Below the pieces are notes generated by a model. That model saw nothing but the letters and a program-made list of their open reading frames with translations. It made no database searches and had not been told where the DNA came from. From RZZS01 sp964498755 (lineage in GTDB: Bacteria; Pseudomonadota; Alphaproteobacteria; Micavibrionales; Micavibrionaceae), in the NCBI GenBank assembly GCA_964498755.1, contig CAZCIB010000070.1, positions 1-8,304 on the forward strand: 8,304 nt of DNA, written 5' to 3'. Below, piece by piece: positions 1-5,308 of the stretch. A program made the translations under genes and the position numbers. Numbering within the stretch: the stretch's first letter is position 1; each line of letters starts with the position of its first letter.

Positions 1-36
1 GACAGAATCGCAAATCTGCGCTCATATGTCAGGGGG

Positions 37-57
37 TTTTTAGAGGCGCCCTAAAAA
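37..57. repeat. Inverted repeat at the point where the chemoreceptor homology begins
   Basis: TTTTTAG (37-43) and CTAAAAA (51-57) are perfect inverted 7-bp arms around a 7-nt centre that contains the self-complementary GGCGCC. The left arm carries the TAG that closes the chemoreceptor frame, and recognisable HAMP coding starts at the right arm's edge. It could be a hairpin at a rearrangement junction, a mobile-element end, or chance. No transposase is visible in the window. Confidence 0.45.
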
Positions 58-67
58 TCTCGACCGC

Positions 68-1096
68 GTGACCGGACAGATGGAACGCCTGGCCAAGGGC
101 GACACTGATTTCGAGGTCACCGGTACGGAGAGAAAAGACGAGATCGGCGCGATTGCCCGGACCCTTCTCGTCTTTCAAAAGAACGTCCGTGAAAAAGAAG
201 AGATGGAAAAAAGACAGGCCGAACGCGAGGAAGCCGAAGAAGCGCGCCAAAAGCAAGCCATGCTGGACATGGCCGATCAATTCGAGGGCCGCGTTGGCGA
301 GATCGTGAACATCGTTGCGCAGGCCGCCGACGGGATCGCGGAAATGTCGGCGAATATCGCCGCAGCTATCGAGGAAACCGATAACCAGAGCAGTTCCGTC
401 GCCGCCGCCGCCGAACAGGCCGCCGCCAACGTGCAGACTGTGGCGTCCGCCGCGGAACAGCTCAGCGCCTCGATTCGTGAGATTTCCGGCAATGTGAACG
501 ACACGGCCAACACGGCCAAGACCTGCGCTTCCGCAGCGCAAATATCCCAGCAAAAGCTCGATGTGCTTCAAGAAGCGGTTTCAGAAATTGACGCGGTTAT
601 TCAGGCGATTTCCGAAGTTGCGGAGCAAACAAACCTGCTTGCGCTCAACGCCACGATTGAGGCCGCGCGCGCAGGCGAGGCGGGCAAAGGGTTCGCCGTC
701 GTCGCAAGCGAAGTCAAGGGGCTGGCCGGACAGACGCACAAGATGACCGAAGACATCGCCGCCCGCGTCGTGCGCATCAAGGAGAGCTCGACTGAAACAA
801 TTGCGACGATGAACGAAATCCTGAAACAGATCACCTCTGTCGATGAGAAAACGACGAGCGTCGCCTCGGCCGTCGAGGAGCAGAACGCCTCGACAACGGA
901 AATTTCCCGCAACGTTCAGGAAGCGTCAGAAGGCACGAGCGAGGTCACCCGCAACGTTCAGGGCATCCGCCAAGCCGCCAGTGACAGCGCAACCGCGACG
1001 GAACGCCTGAAGTCCGAATCCGTTAATCTCTCGGAACAGGCCAAAAAGCTGAAAAGCGCGGTTGAAGGATTTTTAAGCGAAATCCGCGCAGCTTAA
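68..1096 (+). CDS. N-terminally truncated methyl-accepting chemotaxis protein (probable gene remnant)
   Basis: This is the cytoplasmic signalling part of a chemoreceptor, which in intact form passes ligand signals to the CheA/CheW kinase array. The 342 residues from GTG68 begin inside HAMP: MERLAKGD and then RKDEIGAIAR (residues 22-31) match the second HAMP helix region. A long coiled coil rich in Ala, Glu and Gln follows. The conserved hairpin tip lies at about residues 183-222 and contains EVAEQTNLLALNATIEAARA. The C-terminus is FLSEIRAA, with no NWETF-type CheR tether. Family members usually have 500-700 residues with a periplasmic sensor between two membrane helices; all of that is absent. 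HAMP-like codons (N-L-D-R) continue upstream of GTG68 to about base 56, but an in-frame TAG sits at 41-43 and there is no good Shine-Dalgarno sequence. I infer a truncated gene, though a soluble receptor fragment or a sequence junction near base 50 is possible. The MCP identity is very secure; the start is not. Confidence 0.9.
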   Translation: MTGQMERLAKGDTDFEVTGTERKDEIGAIARTLLVFQKNVREKEEMEKRQAEREEAEEARQKQAMLDMADQFEGRVGEIVNIVAQAADGIAEMSANIAAAIEETDNQSSSVAAAAEQAAANVQTVASAAEQLSASIREISGNVNDTANTAKTCASAAQISQQKLDVLQEAVSEIDAVIQAISEVAEQTNLLALNATIEAARAGEAGKGFAVVASEVKGLAGQTHKMTEDIAARVVRIKESSTETIATMNEILKQITSVDEKTTSVASAVEEQNASTTEISRNVQEASEGTSEVTRNVQGIRQAASDSATATERLKSESVNLSEQAKKLKSAVEGFLSEIRAA

Positions 1097-1109
1097 TTCT
1101 AAACGCTTA

Positions 1110-1155
1110 ACGGGGACGGCGTAAAAAAACGCTTTTTACGCCGTCCCCGTTTTTT
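1110..1155 (+). terminator. Strong intrinsic terminator after the chemoreceptor gene
   Basis: An 18-bp perfect stem pairs 1110-1127 (ACGGGGACGGCGTAAAAA) with 1133-1150 around the 5-nt loop AACGC. The last base of the stem begins a run of six T (1150-1155), and a further TTTT follows after GC. It lies 14 nt past the chemoreceptor stop codon and should end that transcript. It leaves only about 41 nt before the hydrolase start. Confidence 0.93.
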
Positions 1156-1196
1156 GCTTTTGTAACCTTCGCGCTTTCATGTACGAATGAAGCCGT

Positions 1197-1955
1197 ATGG
1201 AAAAAATTACATTCAAAGGCGCGCATGGCGAGCCGCTGGACGCGAGGCTGGACGAGCCGGAAGGCGAGCGCAAGACGACCGCGCTGTTCGCGCATTGCTT
1301 TACCTGCGGCAAGGATATTTTCGCCGCCTCCGCAATTTCCAAATCTCTTTCAAAACGCGGCATCGCCGTTTTGCGGTTTGATTTTACGGGCCTTGGCAGC
1401 AGCGGCGGCGAATTCTCCAATACGAGCTTCAGCTCCAACGTTCAGGACCTGGTCAAGGCCGCCGATTACCTGCGAGACCAATATGATTCCCCTGCCCTGT
1501 TGATCGGCCATTCTCTGGGCGGCGCGGCGGTTCTTGCGGCGGCGGAGCATATCCCTGAAAGCAGGGCCGTCATTACCATCGGCGCGCCATCCGACGTCTC
1601 GCATGTGCTGCATCATTTCAGTGAGCATGAAGAGGAAATCCGCGAGAAAGGCGAAGCGGAAGTCAAACTCGCCGGAAGGCCCTTTACCATCACGCAGCAA
1701 TTTATCGACGACGCCCGCCAGCAGACCCTGCAAGATAAAATCAAGACCCTTGACCGCGCCTTGCTTGTCATGCACGCGCCGCTCGATAATATCGTCGGCA
1801 TCGAAAATGCAGGATCGATTTTTGGCTCGGCGCGCCACCCGAAAAGCTTCATCAGCCTCGATGACGCCGATCATCTCCTGACCCGCAGGAAGGATATAGA
1901 TTACGCCGCCTCGGTTATCGCGGCGTGGGCGGAGCGGTATATAGGAGAGAATTAG
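1197..1955 (+). CDS. Alpha/beta hydrolase, OsmC-partner type, without the OsmC domain
   Basis: This is a predicted cytoplasmic alpha/beta-fold serine hydrolase of 252 residues. The nucleophile elbow is GHSLGG with Ser106. The acid is Asp197 in HAPLDN and the base is His226 in DDADHL, giving a complete triad in the right order. The oxyanion-side motif AHCFTCGKD (32-40) and VLRFDFTGLGSSGGEF match the hydrolase half of the bifunctional alpha/beta hydrolase/OsmC proteins common in proteobacteria; those are about 400 residues long with a C-terminal peroxide-detoxifying OsmC domain. Here the frame stops after the hydrolase, and the opposite-strand gene begins at once, so there is no room for OsmC. 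The substrate is unknown. ATG1197 fits the family N-terminus (MEKITFKGAHGE), but its ribosome site is weak (GAAG about 5-8 nt upstream). It sits just after a terminator, so it needs its own promoter, and I see no convincing one. Its stop codon overlaps that of the convergent gene. Confidence 0.9.
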   Translation: MEKITFKGAHGEPLDARLDEPEGERKTTALFAHCFTCGKDIFAASAISKSLSKRGIAVLRFDFTGLGSSGGEFSNTSFSSNVQDLVKAADYLRDQYDSPALLIGHSLGGAAVLAAAEHIPESRAVITIGAPSDVSHVLHHFSEHEEEIREKGEAEVKLAGRPFTITQQFIDDARQQTLQDKIKTLDRALLVMHAPLDNIVGIENAGSIFGSARHPKSFISLDDADHLLTRRKDIDYAASVIAAWAERYIGEN

Positions 1956-3778
1956 GCCGGGTCTGTAGGCTCTGGAGGCTCTGGATGCGCCGCCTCTCCT
2001 GCAGGAGCCGGTTCCGGGCCGACGGGGTCCAGCGACGCAAGTCCTGAAAGCCATTCGTCATTTCCCGTAAACTTGGCAAGCTCTCTTTTTCTTTCTTCGT
2101 TTGTTATCTCGGTTGCGCGAAATACGGGCAATTTATTGTCCTCGTAGCCTTCAAACGTGATTTTCAGGACATTCCGATAATCCCTCCATTGCGGAATAAC
2201 GTCATTTGCGTCACCAAACCCTGAAAGATTTTCCTCATGCGCAGGATCGACTAACCGCGCATAAACCGTTCGTTTTTCATCAAGGCACATTTCACGCACA
2301 AGGCCGCCGTTCTGTATCTGCAAAACCGTCTTTTCAAAAGCTTCACCGCTTTCATGCGGGATCAAGACCCCGTCCAGCCTGAGAGACGCCGGATTTCTCA
2401 GCGCCTTGAGCGCCTGAAAAACGCGTATGCCGCCGGGTTCCTGCTCTTCCAAGGCGCTGAAATCACCCGATTCCGGGATTATCTTTTGCTTCAGCAAATC
2501 CAGAACGCCGACATTGCCCTGTACGATGCGCGGATCGATAATATCACGGCCTCGCATGCTTGATTCCCCGCCAAAATCCGAAAGCTTTCTTTTTGCCCAG
2601 TACATCGCCTCGCGCCAGAACGGCACGGCTTCTTCGGCCCGTATCACAAGCGTTTGCGGGACTGAAAAATCAAGTAGGCGCAGGTATTCCCGCAGGCTTT
2701 TGCGCGCATTCAAATTCTGCGCATCAAATACCTTTTCCGCGTCAGGCGTTATCTCTCCCGCTTTCCTATTGAATTCGGAGCTTAATGCGCCTTTCTTTTC
2801 AAATCGGCCCAGATAATTACCGGAGACATGAAGTATTTTCCCTAGAATGAACCCGCCTAATGAAACGGCCTCCACGCCAAAAGCGCTTATGCGAAGAACG
2901 GCGCGACCTCCTGAGGCGAATTTTCCGACCAAACTTACGTCATACCACCAGCTCACCCAGCTCTGCCTGAGCCGGGACCGCAAGCTGGCAGGCGTATTCA
3001 GGTAAGGCTCTGCAATATGAAAATTTCTGAGATTCCTTGCCTCGGATGCCCTGCACATGGCGTGACGCGCAAGCGGCAACGTCGCATAGGCGCCGTCCTC
3101 GGCCTCTGATAGGACCTCCTGGCCGTTACTTTTAATGATCATGGCATAACGGTCTTCCAGCTTTCTGGAGACCGGGTGCTCATAAACCCGGAATCGGCCC
3201 TGCGTATCCTCGGTAATTTCGTAAGCCCCGACAGGCGAACTGTACGCCCGGTGTTTGACGCCGGTTTCTTCATCGGTCCAGGTTCCCGTCCAGAACAACA
3301 GGGACTCGGTCAGTGAAAACTGCCGGAGAAAATTCTGGTCCTGTTGTATGATGAGCTCCAAGCTGAGATGCTTTCGCGGCGAGTCCCCTTTACGGTCCGG
3401 CATCTCGCGCCAGAGCGCATTCGGCTCGGGCCGCGTCGCGATAACGCGCAGATCCGCAAGCGCGGCTGTTACCGGATGCGCCTTCATTGTCTCGGGGTCG
3501 AGCCCGGTTGCGGCATAGGCCTGTAGCCGTTCCACCATTTTTTTCATGTCGGAAATAGAGGCCTCGCCGGAAAGCAGGCTTTCAAGCGTATCAAGCGTCT
3601 CTTTATTCCGCGCATGAAGAAGAACGGCTGGCCCGTCCGGCGCGCCAAGCGCAAAATAAAAACCGGCGTTCATGGGAATGGTATGCCTGTCGAAACTTCG
3701 TACGGGCGTATCGTCCATCAGATACGCAATGTATTTTTCATTCCGTTCCAGCTGGGCTCTTAATTTATCGGCGTTCAT
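1952..3778 (-). CDS. Hypothetical protein, 608 aa, unrecognised
   Basis: I do not recognise a family. The long uninterrupted frame with codon use like its neighbours, the plausible promoter and the weak AGAG ribosome site 6-9 nt before ATG support a real gene. There is no signal peptide; the N-terminus is charged (MNADKLRAQLERNEKY). The middle is tryptophan-rich (WVSWWYD, 274-280). It leads into a moderately hydrophobic stretch at about 293-324 (AVLRISAFGVEAVSLGGF...) that could be a membrane-associated helix, although Glu303 and several Gly weaken a transmembrane reading. Residues 141-240 are rich in beta-prone segments such as LLFWTGTWTDEE. The C-terminus (about 584-608) is a Pro/Glu/Ala tail, probably disordered. 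No nucleotide-binding, catalytic or DNA-binding motif is evident. It is transcribed divergently from the P450 operon and converges with the hydrolase, with 3 bases of stop-codon overlap. Its role is unknown. Confidence 0.82.
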   Translation of the reverse strand: MNADKLRAQLERNEKYIAYLMDDTPVRSFDRHTIPMNAGFYFALGAPDGPAVLLHARNKETLDTLESLLSGEASISDMKKMVERLQAYAATGLDPETMKAHPVTAALADLRVIATRPEPNALWREMPDRKGDSPRKHLSLELIIQQDQNFLRQFSLTESLLFWTGTWTDEETGVKHRAYSSPVGAYEITEDTQGRFRVYEHPVSRKLEDRYAMIIKSNGQEVLSEAEDGAYATLPLARHAMCRASEARNLRNFHIAEPYLNTPASLRSRLRQSWVSWWYDVSLVGKFASGGRAVLRISAFGVEAVSLGGFILGKILHVSGNYLGRFEKKGALSSEFNRKAGEITPDAEKVFDAQNLNARKSLREYLRLLDFSVPQTLVIRAEEAVPFWREAMYWAKRKLSDFGGESSMRGRDIIDPRIVQGNVGVLDLLKQKIIPESGDFSALEEQEPGGIRVFQALKALRNPASLRLDGVLIPHESGEAFEKTVLQIQNGGLVREMCLDEKRTVYARLVDPAHEENLSGFGDANDVIPQWRDYRNVLKITFEGYEDNKLPVFRATEITNEERKRELAKFTGNDEWLSGLASLDPVGPEPAPAGEAAHPEPPEPTDPA

Positions 3779-3804
3779 ACGGGCTCTACAACTTCAATGG
3801 ACGC

Positions 3805-3818
3805 TGTTATGTATAACA
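3805..3818. promoter_or_regulatory. Palindrome TGTTAT-GT-ATAACA, candidate operator
   Basis: Perfect 6-bp inverted arms (3805-3810 and 3813-3818) surround a 2-nt centre. It overlaps the -10 box of the likely minus-strand promoter, so a bound dimeric repressor could block transcription. The binding protein is unknown and no regulator gene is in the window. Confidence 0.35.
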
Positions 3819-3838
3819 TTAAGGGATAGAATGAGCAA
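3810..3838 (-). promoter_or_regulatory. Candidate sigma-70-type promoter of the 608-aa gene
   Basis: On the minus strand TTGCTC (3833-3838) is separated by exactly 17 nt from TATACA (3810-3815). The -35 matches the TTGACA consensus at 3 of 6 positions and the -10 matches TATAAT at 4 of 6. Transcription would start near 3803, giving a leader of about 25 nt that includes AGAG before the ATG at 3778. The -35 box lies inside one copy of the tandem repeat and the -10 box inside a palindrome, as expected of a regulated promoter. This is inference from spacing and consensus only. Confidence 0.45.
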
Positions 3839-3857
3839 TGTATAGAATGAGCAATGT
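3826..3857. repeat. Perfect 16-bp tandem direct repeat (two copies)
   Basis: ATAGAATGAGCAATGT occurs at 3826-3841 and again, identical and directly abutting, at 3842-3857. The 16-bp spacing places equivalent bases about one and a half helical turns apart. One copy contains the candidate -35 box of the minus-strand gene. An inverted core, CATTGC, recurs at 3890-3895. It could be a pair of regulator sites or a recent slippage duplication. Confidence 0.85.
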
Positions 3858-3923
3858 TGTAATGTAAATTAAGTATGTTGCGTTATTTTCATTGCACGTA
3901 ACCTGATCCCCTTTCCTTCGTAT

Positions 3924-3993
3924 CCCGGAGCCGCGTAAGCGCACGCAGGACACATGTTATAAAGCGACCCCTGCCCTTTAGACGCGCACCGGG
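3924..3993. repeat. Imperfect inverted repeat of about 70 nt with nested stem
   Basis: CCCGG (3924-3928) pairs with CCGGG (3989-3993). After one A-A mismatch, GC (3930-3931) pairs with GC (3986-3987). After a single bulged C, GCGT (3933-3936) pairs with ACGC (3982-3985). Inside this, GCAGG (3945-3949) pairs with CCTGC (3970-3974). Either strand could form the fold. It lacks a T-tract, so it is not an intrinsic terminator, and it lacks tRNA arm features. It may be a structured leader, a small RNA or a REP-like element. Confidence 0.4.
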
Positions 3994-4085
3994 TAATTGC
4001 ACGGCAGTAATATGGCTTCATGCGGAAAAGCAGCCCCCCAAATAACAGCCTGTTCAAATTCAGCCTTGCAAATATATTCCGGTTA

Positions 4086-4114
4086 CTGAAAACTGACGTG
4101 TCTTTATTTATAAA
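4086..4114 (+). promoter_or_regulatory. Candidate promoter of the P450 operon
   Basis: CTGAAA (4086-4091, 4 of 6 to the -35 consensus) is followed after 17 nt by TATAAA (4109-4114, 5 of 6 to the -10 consensus). The predicted start near 4121 would leave almost no leader before ATG4127. If the promoter is real, translation would be nearly leaderless or would begin at ATG4139. AT-rich sequence can give such matches by chance. Confidence 0.3.
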
Positions 4115-4126
4115 TTTGTCACCGCC

Positions 4127-5290
4127 ATGCAAAGTATTATGGATACGTCTACAGTAAGACCTTTTCTTCTTCGCCTTGGCGCGCGCGCGGCGCTCAATTT
4201 TGCGCCGCGTCTTGTCTTTGGCGAAACGGCTGTTTTTTCACGCTGGGAAGACGTACAGGAAATTTTGAGGCGCGATCTCGATTTTGTGATCGAACCGGTC
4301 AACAAGGAGAGAATCGAGCGCGTCAACGGACCTTTCGTTCTGGGAATGGACCGCAGCGCCACGCACTTGGCTGAACGGGACGCTCTGTACAAGGCCTTGC
4401 GCGGCGTCGATCTAAGAGAAATTCACGACCAGGCCCTGCAGGAGGCCCGGGATACTCTCTCTGGCGTTTCCGCCGGAGAAACGATTGACGCCGTGAATGG
4501 ATACGCGCGCGTAATCGCTTCGCACGGCGCGACGACGCTGCTGGGTATCAAAGGCCCGGACGACCGGACACAGATGGATGTCCTCCGCGCCCTGTTTCAC
4601 GAGTGTTTCCTCAACCTTGGCGATGATCAGGCCGTGAGCGAGAAGGCCGTCAAGGCGTCCGAACAACTGCGCGCGTGGTGCGACGCGGAAATCGCCCGCC
4701 GCCGCAAGGACAAAATTAAAAAAGCCGATATGCTCGGCCAGCTGATAGAGGCCGGCGATCTGGACGATGACGGCGTCCGCCGAACCGTTTCCGGCATGAT
4801 CGTCGGGGCGGTGGACACGACGGCGACCTGCGTGGCGTACATTATGGCCGTAATTTTAAGCCGCAGGAAAATGCTGCGGGACGTGCGTCCCGATCTCGAC
4901 AACCCTGCGCGCATGCGCGGCTGGTGCTGGGAAGCGCTGCGCTTCTGGCCGCATAACCCGATTGTTTTGCGGCAAGCGGCACAGGACACGCATGTCGGCG
5001 GGAAAAAGATTAAGGCCGGAACAACGGTGGTCTGTTTCACGCTCGCGGCCATGCATGATAGCGGCGCGTTCCCGCATCCAAATCTCGCCGACCCGGACCG
5101 GGCGGAAAACCTCTATCTGCATTTTGGCGGCGGCTTGCACCCTTGCGCCGGGCGCGCGGTCAACGGGGTTCAGATTCCGCTTCTGGTGACGGAGCTGCTG
5201 CGCCGGGCGCCGGAGACGGCCGGGCCGATGCAGTTTGACGGACCGTTTCCGGACACGCTCCTTTTAAAACTGACAAGCTCGCCTCCCTGA
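4127..5290 (+). CDS. Cytochrome P450
   Basis: This is a soluble haem-thiolate enzyme of 387 residues with no membrane helix, typical in size for a bacterial P450. All core motifs are present. The C-helix His80...Arg84 (THLAERD) contacts the haem propionates. The I-helix oxygen-activation motif is GAVDTT (227-232, Asp230/Thr231). The K-helix ExxR is Glu269-Ala-Leu-Arg272, and the haem-ligand loop HFGGGLHPCAG has Cys340. The retained Asp-Thr pair suggests ordinary O2 activation rather than a peroxide-only enzyme, but this does not prove it. The substrate is not predictable. It is the first gene of a two-gene operon with the DyP-type protein 18 nt downstream. No ferredoxin or reductase gene is adjacent, so electrons must come from elsewhere or from peroxide. 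ATG4127 has no Shine-Dalgarno sequence, and ATG4139 (weak AAAG upstream) is an equally possible start. Confidence 0.96.
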   Translation: MQSIMDTSTVRPFLLRLGARAALNFAPRLVFGETAVFSRWEDVQEILRRDLDFVIEPVNKERIERVNGPFVLGMDRSATHLAERDALYKALRGVDLREIHDQALQEARDTLSGVSAGETIDAVNGYARVIASHGATTLLGIKGPDDRTQMDVLRALFHECFLNLGDDQAVSEKAVKASEQLRAWCDAEIARRRKDKIKKADMLGQLIEAGDLDDDGVRRTVSGMIVGAVDTTATCVAYIMAVILSRRKMLRDVRPDLDNPARMRGWCWEALRFWPHNPIVLRQAAQDTHVGGKKIKAGTTVVCFTLAAMHDSGAFPHPNLADPDRAENLYLHFGGGLHPCAGRAVNGVQIPLLVTELLRRAPETAGPMQFDGPFPDTLLLKLTSSPP

Positions 5291-5292
5291 GC

Positions 5293-5300
5293 AGGAAGGA
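5293..5300 (+). promoter_or_regulatory. Strong ribosome binding site of the DyP-type gene
   Basis: AGGAAGGA ends 8 nt before ATG5309 and fixes the start. It lies in the 18-nt gap after the P450 stop, which supports co-transcription with independent, efficient translation of the second gene. Confidence 0.85.
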
Positions 5301-5308
5301 TACCCGCT

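Larger units (their letters stand above)
3779..4126. promoter_or_regulatory. Divergent intergenic regulatory region (348 bases)
   Basis: This interval separates the 608-residue gene (-) from the P450 operon (+). The part nearest the minus gene (3805-3890) is visibly AT-rich and contains a palindrome, a tandem 16-bp repeat and a likely promoter. The middle (3924-3993) holds a GC-rich imperfect inverted repeat. The part nearest the P450 (4066-4115) is AT-rich again and may carry its promoter. I find no convincing gene, tRNA or known riboswitch in it. The open frames inside it are short and lack ribosome sites. Confidence 0.7.

Noticed and set aside
29..571. 180-residue minus-strand frame over the chemoreceptor
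   Set aside because: Antisense to unmistakable MCP coiled-coil sequence. The Gly/His/Leu-rich translation is a typical antisense artefact.
1160..1187. Possible promoter for the hydrolase (TTGTAA-16-TACGAA)
   Set aside because: Weak match to both boxes (3 of 6 at -10), and the -35 falls in the T-rich tail of the preceding terminator. Not better than chance.
1350..2054. 234-residue minus-strand frame over the hydrolase
   Set aside because: Antisense to a hydrolase with a full catalytic triad. It also overlaps the end of the 608-residue gene in another frame. Shadow.
3924..3993. tRNA-like length and folding of the inverted repeat
   Set aside because: There is no 7-bp acceptor stem with a TTC-containing T-arm, no anticodon arm, and the stem is interrupted. 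It does not fit a tRNA.
3869..4132. 87-residue minus-strand frame in the intergenic region, with a CPAC motif
   Set aside because: It starts with TTG without a ribosome site, overlaps the P450 start, and its codon use does not resemble the neighbours. The single CxxC is not enough to support a gene.
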